64,000 bases of DNA from Corynebacterium mendelii (GCF_017307055.1 NZ_JAFLEQ010000016.1:190910-254909); one strand, 5' to 3'. Counted from the first letter of the stretch, positions 36,888 through 46,507 are shown. The notes: a model not told the origin generated them from the sequence alone. Program-made: numbers and translations.

Positions 36888-37493
36888 ATGTCCTCTACTG
36901 ACGCCACCAGCGGTGGCAGCCGACAGCCCGACCCGTCCACCGCGCGGGTTGAAGTTACTGCGGATAACGCGGTGGACTTTATCGCCGATACTGTTGCCAC
37001 CCGCCGCAGGAACAGCCCATCGGTGCCGGTGACAGTGCTCATTGACGGCCGCTCCGGGGCCGGTAAAACCACCCTGGCCAACCGCCTGGGCCGACAAACC
37101 GGTATCACCGTCATCCACATGGATGACTTCTATCCCGGCTGGGCCGGGCTGACAGCCGGATCCGGGATGATTGCCCGGCAGATCCTCAACCGGCACGACC
37201 CCCACTTCATCCGGTGGGACTGGATGAGGGACTGCCCCGGTGGGCGGGTGGATCTTGATCCGGCAGCCGACCTGGTGGTGGAAGGCTCCGGGGCGCTGAC
37301 CCCGGCCACGGTCACGGCGGCCGCTGCCAGGGGAGAAGTAGTTACTGTGCGGGTGACAGCCGACGACACGGTGCGGGCCACCCGCGCGCTCAGCCGGGAC
37401 CCGGGCTACCAGCCCTACTGGGATATGTGGGCCGCCCAGGAAGACATCCACCTGGCCACAAGCCCCGTTGAAGAGATCACCGTCGACAACTAA
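36888..37493 (+). CDS. Uridine kinase-like P-loop protein in the thiamine operon
   Basis: 201 residues. Walker A GRSGAGKT (54-61) is followed by HMDDFYPGWAGL (77-88), the substrate-loop signature of the uridine kinase/phosphoribulokinase fold. Further landmarks are WDWMRDCPGG and an acidic LVVEGSGAL (Walker B-like, about 129-137). The first 45 residues are a low-complexity extension. It starts ten bases after ykoC and so should be under the same riboswitch. A kinase acting on a thiamine precursor would make sense but nothing in the sequence proves it; a general nucleoside kinase is equally possible. Confidence 0.8.
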   Translation: MSSTDATSGGSRQPDPSTARVEVTADNAVDFIADTVATRRRNSPSVPVTVLIDGRSGAGKTTLANRLGRQTGITVIHMDDFYPGWAGLTAGSGMIARQILNRHDPHFIRWDWMRDCPGGRVDLDPAADLVVEGSGALTPATVTAAAARGEVVTVRVTADDTVRATRALSRDPGYQPYWDMWAAQEDIHLATSPVEEITVDN

Positions 37494-37516
37494 CCCACCC
37501 TGTTTCTTTCACTTCA

Positions 37517-37540
37517 CCCCACCCCGGGCAGGGGGTGGGG
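37517..37540. terminator. Hairpin between the thiamine operon and the convergent protease gene
   Basis: CCCCACCCC-N6-GGGGTGGGG, perfect nine-base arms, 24 bases past the kinase stop. No T-tract on either strand. Confidence 0.55.
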
Positions 37541-37612
37541 CGGTCGTTGCTGCTCACACGTGGGTGGCGGTGCCGCGCAAAACAGCGCCGACAGGACTGG
37601 CCGGCAGCCGCG

Positions 37613-38470
37613 TCAGCTGCTCAAACCCGGAATGTAGGGAAGCCCGGGGATCATCCGGCGCAGCGTGTCGCCCAGGGTCGGCGGAGCCGGCTGCGGGGCG
37701 TAGGTGGGGAACTTCTCGGCGTCAACCAGCGGGGCCGGCTGGCCGATGGGGCCTGGAACAGGGGCACCGGAGTGGCGGCGAATCCAGTCGAGGTATTCGG
37801 CCACCGGCACATACCAGCCGATGGTTCCCTCCACGGAATTGTTGTCCCCGGCATTGCTCATGGAGGCGATACCGGCCAGCTGGCCGTCGATGAACAGCGG
37901 GCCACCGGAATCACCCCGCTGGATCAGCCCACCCTTGATGAAGGTTTCGATCAAAACGGCATCCGGCTCCGGGGACGGAACATGGACAACGCGCCGCTGC
38001 ACCTCAGCGGTGGCCTGCTGGACCGGCATGAACGGGGTGTTGACCGCCCCGCCCCAGCCGATGATGGTTCCTGTCATCCCCTGGGCCAGATGCACCCCGG
38101 AGATCGGGACCGTCGGCATGCGGGACGGCTCGTAGAGCTTGACCAGGGCCAAATCGACGCTCGGGTGCAAAATCACCGATTTTGCCTGGTGGGCTTCGCC
38201 GAAATGCTGGCCCCCGATGGAGATGAACGACCGGTTGCCCTGCCCGATGCAGTGCTTCGCCGTCAGCAGTGTGTCCGGGGTGATCAAGGTGGCGGTACAG
38301 CTCATATTGCCGATGGCGATATGCGCCGAGGAATCGGCCATCGGTCCGGGAACCGCATTGGTGGCCTTGATCAGGGCACCCGCCGGGGCGGCGCCGAGAC
38401 CTGCTGCCACAGCCAGGGCCGTGCCCGCGGCAGCGATCCGGTAGCGCGTCTTATCGGAAAAACTCAACAT
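37613..38470 (-). CDS. Secreted trypsin-like serine protease
   Basis: 285 residues. Signal peptide (RYRIAAAGTALAVAAGLGAAPAGA, residues 9-32). The chymotrypsin-fold triad is complete: H73 in TAKHC, D106 in VDLAL and S188 in RGDSGGP. Cysteines C58 and C74 can form the His-loop disulfide. A Pro-rich tail (about 240-285) follows the catalytic domain. Start chosen at MLSFSDKTRY, with AAGG upstream; the longer frame lacks a signal. Likely acts in the envelope or medium; target unknown. Confidence 0.92.
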   Translation of the reverse strand: MLSFSDKTRYRIAAAGTALAVAAGLGAAPAGALIKATNAVPGPMADSSAHIAIGNMSCTATLITPDTLLTAKHCIGQGNRSFISIGGQHFGEAHQAKSVILHPSVDLALVKLYEPSRMPTVPISGVHLAQGMTGTIIGWGGAVNTPFMPVQQATAEVQRRVVHVPSPEPDAVLIETFIKGGLIQRGDSGGPLFIDGQLAGIASMSNAGDNNSVEGTIGWYVPVAEYLDWIRRHSGAPVPGPIGQPAPLVDAEKFPTYAPQPAPPTLGDTLRRMIPGLPYIPGLSS

Positions 38471-38776
38471 CAGTAAGGTGCCTTCACAATGAAAAAAACA
38501 AACGGAAAAAACAAATGGGTGCCGCCCACGCCGACCCCGGCCGGGCACCGGGGTGTCTACGCCTGTACATAGCGCTTGTCACCCGGGATGCTACTTACTG
38601 CAGGTCGGCACCGTGGCATGCCGGCCGCAGACAGTGGCGCCCGGGTGGCCGGTCAGGAACAACAGTGAAAAAACACAACACCAGGCACACCTGTCACACA
38701 AGCCATCACGTGCATCATGTGCAACACTACCCTGTCGGGGCCGGTGGCTTCCACCGTGAAAAAACTCCGGTGGTCT
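38471..38776. other. Intergenic region protease / formate-nitrite channel
   Basis: 306 bases, both flanking genes on the minus strand. It must contain the protease promoter. I see nothing else definite apart from a CATCACGTGCATCATGTGCA near-repeat at about 38704-38723. Confidence 0.4.
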
Positions 38777-39604
38777 CTACTTCTCGTTCCGGTGGCCACC
38801 TGTGCTGCTGGCAGTGGTTACCGCCCGGGAATTCAACAGCCCCTTGAAGCGGGCGAAGCGGAAGAAACTGACCAGCAGCAGCCCGCCGATGAGGTTGGCC
38901 AGCGCCACCCACCAGACAAAAGCCAGCCAGCTGATCACGGTGATCGATTCCGCCCCGGCGAATAAGCCGCCGAAAATGAACAGGGTGTCCAGCACCGAGT
39001 GGATGATGCCGGTTGCCGACAGCAAAAACCCGCCGATGGCGCTGGCGATGATCTTCGGGGTGGTTTCTTTGCCGTGCTGGTGCATCCTGGTCACCAGGGT
39101 CAAAATCATCCCGCCCAGTGCAGCCCGGACGAAGTATTCCGGTTCCGGGCTCATGTGCGCGTAGTGGAGTGCTTTGTCGATCAGATAGCTGTGCATGTCC
39201 GGGTAGCCGACCGCCAGCAGCCACATGATGATCGCCGCACCGATGACATTGCCGGCAAAGGTCAAAGCCCAGAAAGCAAGCAGCGACCGGCCGGGCATTT
39301 TGCCTGCCACCACTGCTGTGACCGGCACCAGGAAACCCTCGGTGAAAAGCTCTGAACCGGCCAGGAAAATAATGACCAGACCGATGGCGAAGGCCATCGA
39401 CCCGAGCATCGCAGACCCGGTGGCCTCATAGACGGAGTATTCGGCCAAAAGTCCCACACCGATTTCCAACGACCCCATAATCCCGGTGAGAAGCAGCACC
39501 AGCGGGGGCCTGGACAGGCGGGTGACTCCCTCATTGAGTTGCTGGGCCGCGGACGCCGAGATTTCCTCGTCGACAACCGGTGCCGTGGACTTGTTTTCGG
39601 TCAT
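38777..39604 (-). CDS. Formate/nitrite transporter (FNT) family channel
   Basis: 275 residues, six membrane segments. Landmarks: GIMGSLEIGVGLLAEY, then FLAGSELFTEGFLVPVTAVVAGKM (the FNT repeat with the selectivity loop), FWALTFAGNVIGAAI, and HSVLDTLFIFGGLFAG. The family forms pentameric channels for formate, nitrite, hydrosulfide or acetate. The usual pore-loop residues are not fully canonical here, so the substrate is left open. ATG with AGGA six bases upstream. Confidence 0.88.
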   Translation of the reverse strand: MTENKSTAPVVDEEISASAAQQLNEGVTRLSRPPLVLLLTGIMGSLEIGVGLLAEYSVYEATGSAMLGSMAFAIGLVIIFLAGSELFTEGFLVPVTAVVAGKMPGRSLLAFWALTFAGNVIGAAIIMWLLAVGYPDMHSYLIDKALHYAHMSPEPEYFVRAALGGMILTLVTRMHQHGKETTPKIIASAIGGFLLSATGIIHSVLDTLFIFGGLFAGAESITVISWLAFVWWVALANLIGGLLLVSFFRFARFKGLLNSRAVTTASSTGGHRNEK

Positions 39605-39770
39605 GGTCCTGATCTTTCCCGTCCTGCTGGTGGAGCACGCATCACGGAGTTTTTGGCTTTTTACTGGTCACCGCGCACCGTACGGTCTCGCCCGGGCAAA
39701 GGGGGCGATTGTGTGTGTCACTGCCGCGCGGATGCACTGCGGGGATTGTAGACCCGGTGGCGGCCGATGG

Positions 39771-39841
39771 TTAAAAAAGAAATACTGCAGCACCCACCGG
39801 GCCGGGTTTGCCACCTGACAGCGCAGCCCGGCCCGTGGGTG
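39771..39841 (-). terminator. Intrinsic terminator of the histidine phosphatase gene
   Basis: A long stem (CACCCA plus CGGGCCGGG against CCCGGCCCG plus TGGGTG, one bulged base) with a minus-strand T-tract starting about eight bases after it. Confidence 0.8.
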
Positions 39842-39867
39842 GGGGAGAACACCAGACCCGCAGGTTT

Positions 39868-41955
39868 TTAGAGTCCGATGAAGGAAGCGGCAATCCCGTA
39901 GCGGCCAAGCAGTGCGATGAGCAGCCTGAGGAAGGGGGCAACCACAGCCTGGACCGCGGGCAGGTTGATCACACCCATCTCAATCAGGGAGGGGACGGCC
40001 GCCAAAGGAACCAGGCTTGCCGCAAGTGCAGCAGGTGCTGCCACCGCAGCAGTCTTCAGTCCCGCCTGAAGATCAGATTCGGGTTTCGGCGCTCGGGTGA
40101 TGACAACCGGGGCCGGGGTGGCGGTGACAGTGGATGTCAGCGGTGCGGGTTCATGGGTGACGGTCACTGTCGGGGCAGGTTGCTTGACTGTTTCAGTCTC
40201 CGTCTTGGTGGCCGGTGTCACGGTGGTGGTTGTGGTCTCCGTGACGCACTGCTTGACCATAACCGGAACCTTCAGGTGGCGCACGACATTGTTGTCCAAT
40301 GTGACAGCGATTTTCTGCACTGTGCCGCCGGGCTTGGAGGTGTCGGCGGGCTCAGTGATGACCGGGGTGCTGCCGTGCGGCAGCCCCGTGACACCCTGTG
40401 CGGCGGCTACTGTCTCGCCGGTGCACACCGAGACCTGTTCGGTTGCGACAACCGGTGTCCAGATTTCGTTCGGGCGGGCATCAGCATGGTCGGATGTCCC
40501 GTCCAACGGCAGGCAGGCCTGGAGTTCTTCCAGGGTGTAGAAGTGCGACCCGTCGGCGATGGGCAGGCACTTTTTGCCGAAGAAGGTTTCCTTCTCGTTG
40601 AGCAGCATGCGCACCAGGATGATACCCGCCTCGTTGGTGAATGCGTCCCACTGGATGTTGGAGGCCATCGGCACCGCAACCGACGAGTTCCAGCCGTTGT
40701 CCGGGGTGTACACCTCGCCGGGGGCGGTGGGGAACCAGGTCTCGGGGGTTTGCAGGATCGACTGCACCGGGCCGATGGTTTCGCCGTGGGTGAAGTAGAA
40801 CCTGCCCTTGATGTCGCTTTGGCCGGTGGTGGATTGTTTGACATCGGTCAAAAGCTGGGTGACCAGCGGCTCGTAGATTCGGTAGCCGTCTGTCGAGGTT
40901 GCGCGGCCGGGGCCGAAGGTATAGAAGCTTTTCGCGTCGTCGATCAGCCTGAATTGTTTGGCTGTCTCGTTGCTGAACAGTTGCGCGAAACTCCAGGATG
41001 AGGGGGCTTTTTTGTTCATCGACGACAAGCGTGAATAGCCGTCGGCACCGTGCAGATCCTCGGCCAGGTGGCGGATCTCGCGTTCATCCATGGTATCGAC
41101 GTAGTCTTCGCTGAGCACCTTCAGCGCGACGTGTCTGGCGGCCTGTTTGACCGCATCGGAGGTTTTGATCCTGTCGTAGGCGGTTGTCCGGTCGGGAAGC
41201 TTCCGGGCGCGGTGGTAGGCCTCGTAGCCTGCCGCGTTCTCGTTTTTGTACATGACCATCAGCGTCGAACGCCACGAAAGATCGTTGGTGTCTCCCTCGT
41301 AAACGTGCGGGTCGACGTGCACGTGTCGGGAGGTGTAGCCCATGGCATCGTCCAGGTTGCGGTTGGCTTTGTGCAGGCCTTTGGCGAAGTTGATGCCCGA
41401 CAGCTGCGAGCGGCCCTTCGGGGAGGAATACCACTGCAGGGTGTTTTCTTTGTTTACCTGCGCGACCTTTTCGTAGAAGTCCTGGTTTCTGGTGTAATTG
41501 CGTTTGGCGATGTCCTGCCATTCACGTTTGCCCAGTTCGGTCAGGGTGCCGGTAGCGCCGGAATCCGGTGGCTCCAGCTTGTCGTCGGCCGGCATACTGT
41601 CGGTGATCTCGGTTAACTTCCGGGTGTCCTCGCGGACCTGGCGGCCCAGGTCGGTGACATTGGCCGGGTCGGCTTTCTCGGCCTTGTCGATGACCTTGAT
41701 GATTGAGTTGTAGTGTTTGGTTTTCACGTTGGTGCGGGAGCCGTGGCGCCCGAGCAGCGTGGTGTAGGCCATCGTAAACCCGGCCGGCGGCTGGGAGACA
41801 TCCTCCGGCTGGCCTTGGGGAATGTAGTACTGGGCGAATCCGTACTGGGGATCATCGGGGGTGGTGTCGGCTGTTGCCCGGGGAACGGCCACACCGGCGG
41901 TGCACAGCGCCAGCGCGGACACCGTGGCTGCGACAGAACGCGAAAACGTGTTCAT
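39868..41955 (-). CDS. Exported histidine-acid phosphatase (inositol polyphosphate phosphatase/phytase-like) with C-terminal anchor
   Basis: 695 residues. N-terminal signal peptide (SVAATVSALALCTAGVAVPRATA). Branch-2 histidine phosphatase motifs: LLGRHGSRT with R70-H71-G72 and the proton-donor motif HGE (H390-E392) in YFTHGETIGP. The spacing and the N-terminal HG-loop resemble bacterial MINPP/phytase-type enzymes, so phosphate release from inositol phosphates or other phosphoesters outside the cell is likely. After about 560 the sequence becomes a Thr/Pro-rich stalk, then a hydrophobic C-terminus (about 645-690), suggesting membrane anchoring. No PhoR box was recognised. Confidence 0.85.
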   Translation of the reverse strand: MNTFSRSVAATVSALALCTAGVAVPRATADTTPDDPQYGFAQYYIPQGQPEDVSQPPAGFTMAYTTLLGRHGSRTNVKTKHYNSIIKVIDKAEKADPANVTDLGRQVREDTRKLTEITDSMPADDKLEPPDSGATGTLTELGKREWQDIAKRNYTRNQDFYEKVAQVNKENTLQWYSSPKGRSQLSGINFAKGLHKANRNLDDAMGYTSRHVHVDPHVYEGDTNDLSWRSTLMVMYKNENAAGYEAYHRARKLPDRTTAYDRIKTSDAVKQAARHVALKVLSEDYVDTMDEREIRHLAEDLHGADGYSRLSSMNKKAPSSWSFAQLFSNETAKQFRLIDDAKSFYTFGPGRATSTDGYRIYEPLVTQLLTDVKQSTTGQSDIKGRFYFTHGETIGPVQSILQTPETWFPTAPGEVYTPDNGWNSSVAVPMASNIQWDAFTNEAGIILVRMLLNEKETFFGKKCLPIADGSHFYTLEELQACLPLDGTSDHADARPNEIWTPVVATEQVSVCTGETVAAAQGVTGLPHGSTPVITEPADTSKPGGTVQKIAVTLDNNVVRHLKVPVMVKQCVTETTTTTVTPATKTETETVKQPAPTVTVTHEPAPLTSTVTATPAPVVITRAPKPESDLQAGLKTAAVAAPAALAASLVPLAAVPSLIEMGVINLPAVQAVVAPFLRLLIALLGRYGIAASFIGL

Positions 41956-42506
41956 TAAAAAAGCTCCGGCAGAAGGTGGGGGGAAGGATCAAAGGGGGAA
42001 AGCGGAAAAAACCGCCGCCGTGGCGTCGATCAATGCCCGCGACAGGTGTTCCACCGGTAACTGTTGTCCGGTGTGGTCATCGACAACAGCGTTGTCGAAG
42101 AAAATTCACCAACTGTTGAAGTGGCGGGAGCGTGCGTTGCCGTGTGTTTTCCCGGCCGTTACCGACGCATGTGTCTGCGGGGGCCGGAAAAGACAAACAA
42201 CCTCCCACCGGCATCTGCTGCCGTGGTGGGCATCCGGAGAATGCATGTTGTCCCCGCCCCAGGCTGCGGCCATGACGGTGCGGGGATGGTGCGCGATGAA
42301 AAACATGGGGGAGCTTTGGTGATGACACAACTGCACCCCGGGTCATCCGGCGGGCCTGCCCGCAAAAAGAGGCGGGAACACAGGCCGGATGTTTCCGGGG
42401 TGGGGACGGTGGTGCACCAGTTATTGTCTTGCGGGCCAACACCACTGGCGCGGGTGGGCTGCCGCGGGAAAAGCCCGGTGGGGCCGGGTCAAGGTGGAAG
42501 TGTGGT
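41956..42506. other. Intergenic region between the phosphatase and DUF402 genes
   Basis: 551 bases, no credible frame. It holds the phosphatase promoter on the left and the DUF402 3' end on the right, with a weak minus-strand terminator at 42469-42488 (CCCGG/CCGGG stem then CTTTT). Confidence 0.5.
42469..42488 (-). terminator. Weak intrinsic terminator after the DUF402 gene
   Basis: Minus-strand CCCGG-N5-CCGGG followed by CTTTT, about 20 bases past the stop at 42507. Confidence 0.5.
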
Positions 42507-43049
42507 TCAGTGACCCACCGGGGCGAAGACGAGGCTGTCGGGATCGGCCCAGGACAAATCGATGCCTTTGGTGGCCAGCCAGCGCATGGCATCATCACCG
42601 TGGCGGGTGATGCCCTCAACGGCGGCGAGGGTGGCGTCGATGGCTGCTTCCGCATCATCGGCGGTGATCAGGCCCGCCGAGGTGGCCGCCGATAGTTCGT
42701 CGATGTCGAGGACCTCGATCGGCTCGCCGGTGATGTTGACCAAATCGACATACAAATCCCTGGTCGACCACACTGCGCCGTCCCGGTTTATCTGGACGAC
42801 ATCGATGTAGTAGTCCTGCCGGGTGTCGACACCGTCACGGAAGTGGAAAATATTCGCCCGCAGCCCGAGATCCGGCAGAAGCCACGATTCCAGGTAGCCG
42901 AATTTCGGGTGGTCGGCCTGCCGGGCCATGTACAGGCCGAAATCGGTGATGGTGTACGTGTCGACCCGGCGGGTAAAACCCTTCGGGTCAATATTCGTCT
43001 TCGTCGAGGTGTCGAAGGACTCCTGTTTGACGGGATGCAGATCAGTCAT
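42507..43049 (-). CDS. DUF402 domain protein
   Basis: 180 residues from MTDLHPVKQ. DUF402 pattern: NIFHFRDGVDTRQDYYIDVVQINRDGAVWSTRDLYVDLVNITGEP with the conserved YYIDVV and DLYVDLV strands and the acidic cluster EVLDIDEL. Members include nucleoside di/triphosphate phosphatases with an all-beta barrel and divalent metal at such acidic clusters, so a phosphatase role is possible. No membrane segment. Start chosen over a 50-codon extension rich in His/Arg. Confidence 0.88.
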   Translation of the reverse strand: MTDLHPVKQESFDTSTKTNIDPKGFTRRVDTYTITDFGLYMARQADHPKFGYLESWLLPDLGLRANIFHFRDGVDTRQDYYIDVVQINRDGAVWSTRDLYVDLVNITGEPIEVLDIDELSAATSAGLITADDAEAAIDATLAAVEGITRHGDDAMRWLATKGIDLSWADPDSLVFAPVGH

Positions 43050-43225
43050 CGTATGTCTTTCATCCGTGGGGCTGGTTGTGCTGTCGCAGCGTCGGTGCCA
43101 CCGGTGCACCCGCAACGGGTGTGTGAATGGATGGAGTTGTGTGTGAAAAAATCTTCGGTTGTGGGTTCGCCCCCACCAGGCGGCTGTCACTTTCTCCATC
43201 GCCGCCCGGTGGGGCCGGTATTACG

Positions 43226-43942
43226 TCACCGGACCGTGAAAAATCCCACAGTCGGTAAGAATCTGCAGGTGAACTGGGATTGGTCGGAGGTTGTGGTCAC
43301 TGCTCCCTGCAGCAGCGCCACCACCGGGCCGGATCCGGTGTCGGCCAGTCCGTTGAGTGTCGCCGGGCCGTCCGGGTTGATGGAGTTGTAGGTCAAACGC
43401 GTGGTGCCGCTGCGGAAGCTGGCCAGATTGACCCAGGTGACTTCCATGGGCTCTGGCTGCGTGGCAGTCGCGGTGCCGGTTCCCAGGGCGGTGAACACGA
43501 AAGCGGTGTGCCCGGCCGGAACCCCGGGAAGCGGCAGATCGGCAGGTCCGGGAACCGCGATGGCTGTGCCCACCGACCGCAGGCTGCCGCCGATACAGTT
43601 GTCGGCCACACTCGGCCAGCCGAACTGTGCGAACCGCGGGGCATTGTCCGGAAGAGGGACACCGGGGGTGCCGGAGCCTTCGAAAAAACCGGCGGCGGCT
43701 TCCAGCATCCCGCTGACCCGGTCAGACAATGCCGGTGCCCGGGATGCCACCCGCATGGCTTCGATGACCTGCGGGGTGGGCCGTCCCAGCGGATCGACCA
43801 GTGGGCCGCCGGTGAGGGGCGACGATATCGCCGCCGGGGACGGCAGCTGCCCGAGGGGTGGTGGGGCGGCGGCAGCGGTCGCGGCACCGGCGAGAACAGA
43901 CAGTGCCGCGGCTATCGCCGAAAAAACCAGACGGTGTCGCAC
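43226..43942 (-). CDS. Exported protein of unknown function
   Basis: 238 residues. Clean signal peptide (RLVFSAIAAALSVLAGAATAAAA, cut near residue 26), then a Pro-rich segment and a predicted beta-rich C-terminal half (AFVFTALGTGTATATQPEPMEVTWVNL ... QFTCRFLPTVGFFTVR). C116 and C227, approximately, could pair. GTG start with AAAGGA ten bases before it. The type, secreted and about 240 residues, is common in corynebacteria near typA (from memory). I do not recognise a domain. Confidence 0.75.
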   Translation of the reverse strand: MRHRLVFSAIAAALSVLAGAATAAAAPPPLGQLPSPAAISSPLTGGPLVDPLGRPTPQVIEAMRVASRAPALSDRVSGMLEAAAGFFEGSGTPGVPLPDNAPRFAQFGWPSVADNCIGGSLRSVGTAIAVPGPADLPLPGVPAGHTAFVFTALGTGTATATQPEPMEVTWVNLASFRSGTTRLTYNSINPDGPATLNGLADTGSGPVVALLQGAVTTTSDQSQFTCRFLPTVGFFTVR

Positions 43943-44596
43943 GAAAATGGGGTCCTTTGTCCAAAAAATCGGGGATGGGCGTCAACGGGGCGGGGCAGTG
44001 GGAAAACACCGGCCGCCGGGTGGCCGGTGGCAGGTAGTGCACGGTGAATGCACAGCTGCCACACAGGCCACTTTAGTTCATTTCAGTAACAACCCGGAAG
44101 TTTTTTCTTGCAACTTCCTCCACCTGCCGTCTGCCCCGGGCGGGTGACAGGTGGCTGGAGGGGCTGTTCTGCCCGGTATGTCGCTTCAGTATCACGGTAG
44201 TGTTACAAAACGGTCGCGATAAGGGGTGTGGCGGGGTGGGACAGGCAGTGGAGGCCGCGCCCCGCAGCGGCCGCCCCGGTGGCCGCGCAGCAGGGGTGGG
44301 GTGGCTTCGAATCTGAGGGTTGCCGGCTGGCGGGTGGGTTTTATCACCGTCAGCGGGTACTCTGGTCCACCGGCTGTGGCAGCAGGCCAGCTGACCTGTG
44401 CCATACCTGCCGTCGCCGTGCCGGAAAAGTTCTTTTCCCCAGTCGGCGGCCGCTGTCGGCTGCACCGTGTAAACAGAGTTGCCGGCGCCGGCTCTTTTGA
44501 AAAACCATCAGCCATCCATTTTTTCTTTCAAGCCCCCCACCGGCGCCATGTGCCCGGTAGGTGCCGGGGCTTTGTCCAGGAGTTTAGATCTACACC
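43943..44596. other. Divergent intergenic region exported protein / typA
   Basis: 654 bases, no credible gene. Two adjacent inverted repeats lie at 44096-44118 (GGAAGTT-N9-AACTTCC) and 44120-44154 (CCACCTG/CAGGTGG). The right part is GC-rich; AGGAG and TTTAGATC precede the typA GTG. Confidence 0.5.
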
Positions 44597-46507
44597 GTGT
44601 CCCACCCCGAGTTCCGCAATGTCGCCATCGTCGCCCACGTCGACCACGGCAAAACCACCCTTGTTGACGCCATGCTGCGTCAGTCCGGTGCCTTCGATTC
44701 CCACACTGAACCCGTTGACCGGGTGATGGACTCCGGTGACCTGGAGAAGGAAAAAGGCATCACCATTCTGGCCAAAAACACCGCCATCCACCGCAAGGGC
44801 CTGGCCAAAGACGGCCGGGATCTGATCATCAACGTCATCGACACCCCCGGCCACGCCGATTTCGGCGGTGAGGTCGAACGCGCCCTGTCCATGGTCGACG
44901 GTGTGGTGCTGTTGGTGGATGCCTCCGAAGGGCCGCTGCCGCAGACCCGTTTCGTTTTGGGTAAAGCCCTGGAAGCGAAAATGCCGGTGATCATTGTGGT
45001 CAACAAGACCGACCGGCCCGATGCCCGCATCGACGAAGTCGTTGAGGAATCCCAGGATCTGCTCCTGGAGCTGGCCTCCACCCTGGAAGACCCGGACGCC
45101 CAGGCCGCCGCCGAACATCTGCTTGACCTGCCGGTGCTGTATGCCACCGGCCGTGACGGCAAAGCGTCGACGACAAACCCCGGTAACGGCAACGTGCCCG
45201 ACACCGAGGATCTGCAGGCCCTGTTCGACGTGCTCTACGACGTCATCCCCGAACCCGCCTCCGATCCGGACGGCGCGCTGCAGGCCCACGTCACCAACCT
45301 TGACTCCTCGTCCTTCCTGGGCCGTATCGCCCTGGTTCGGGTGTATGCCGGAACACTGAAAAAAGGCCAGCAGGTCGCCTGGATCCACTACGACGACGAG
45401 GGCAACCAGCACACCAAAACCGCGAAAATCGCGGAGCTTCTGCGTACCGAGGGCGTGGAGCGGGTTCCCGCCCAGGAAATCATTGCCGGTGATATTGCGG
45501 CGATCTCCGGTATCGACGAGATCATGATCGGTGACACTCTGGCTGATCCGGACAACCCGCAGGCCCTGCCGCGGATCACCGTCGATGAACCGGCGATTGC
45601 CATGACCATCGGGGTCAATACCTCCCCGATGGCCGGTCGCGGCGGCGGCAAGAAACTCACCGCTCGGTTGGTCAAAGCCCGCCTGGACCAGGAACTGATC
45701 GGCAACGTCTCGATCAAGGTGCTGCCCACTGAGCGACCCGACGCCTGGGAAGTGCAGGGCCGCGGCGAGATGGCGCTGTCGGTGCTGGTGGAAACCATGC
45801 GCCGCGAGGGCTTCGAGCTGACCGTCGGTAAACCGCAGGTGGTCACCCGCACCATCGACGGTAAAATCCACGAACCCTACGAACACATGGTCATCGATAT
45901 CCCCTCCGAGCACCAGGGTGCGGTCACCCAGCTGATGGCGGCGCGGAAAGGCACCATGCTGTCGATGGACACCACCGGCAGTGACTGGGTGCGCATGGAG
46001 TACCGGGTTCCCGCCCGCGGCCTGATCGGTTTCCGCACCACCTTCATGACCGAAACCCGTGGCACCGGTATCGCCAACCACTACTCCGACGGCTACGACC
46101 TGTGGGCCGGGGAGATCAAGGACCGGGCCACCGGCTCCCTGGTGGCTGACCGCACCGGGCAGATCACCGCCTACGCCCTGCAGCAGCTGGCCGACCGCGG
46201 ATCGTTTTTCGTCGAACCCGGACACCAGGCCTATGAGGGCATGGTTGTCGGCGCGAACAACCGCGACGAAGACATGGACATCAACATCACCCGGGAAAAG
46301 AAACTGACCAATATGCGTTCGGCCACCGCCGACGCCACGGTCACCCTGGCCAAAGCCAAGGTGCTTTCGCTGGAAGAAGCCATGGAATTTTGTGGCAAGG
46401 ACGAATGCGTTGAGGTCACCCCGGACATTATCCGGGTGCGCAAAGTGATCCTGTCCGCCTCCGAGCGCGGCCGTGCCCGGGCACGCGAAAAGCAGCGCAA
46501 CAGCTAA
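44597..46507 (+). CDS. typA: Ribosome-associated GTPase TypA/BipA
   Basis: 636 residues, slightly over the usual 610-615. G1 AHVDHGKT (13-20), switch II DTPGHADF, G4 NKTD and the EF-G-like domains III and V (SVLVETMRREGFELTVGKPQVV; GLIGFRTTFMTETRGTG) plus the BipA-specific C-terminus with CVEVTPDIIRVRK. Acts in late 50S assembly and stress adaptation. GTG start: AGGAG lies 13 bases away and TAGATC six bases away, so either a leadered or a leaderless start is possible. Confidence 0.97.
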   Translation: MSHPEFRNVAIVAHVDHGKTTLVDAMLRQSGAFDSHTEPVDRVMDSGDLEKEKGITILAKNTAIHRKGLAKDGRDLIINVIDTPGHADFGGEVERALSMVDGVVLLVDASEGPLPQTRFVLGKALEAKMPVIIVVNKTDRPDARIDEVVEESQDLLLELASTLEDPDAQAAAEHLLDLPVLYATGRDGKASTTNPGNGNVPDTEDLQALFDVLYDVIPEPASDPDGALQAHVTNLDSSSFLGRIALVRVYAGTLKKGQQVAWIHYDDEGNQHTKTAKIAELLRTEGVERVPAQEIIAGDIAAISGIDEIMIGDTLADPDNPQALPRITVDEPAIAMTIGVNTSPMAGRGGGKKLTARLVKARLDQELIGNVSIKVLPTERPDAWEVQGRGEMALSVLVETMRREGFELTVGKPQVVTRTIDGKIHEPYEHMVIDIPSEHQGAVTQLMAARKGTMLSMDTTGSDWVRMEYRVPARGLIGFRTTFMTETRGTGIANHYSDGYDLWAGEIKDRATGSLVADRTGQITAYALQQLADRGSFFVEPGHQAYEGMVVGANNRDEDMDINITREKKLTNMRSATADATVTLAKAKVLSLEEAMEFCGKDECVEVTPDIIRVRKVILSASERGRARAREKQRNS

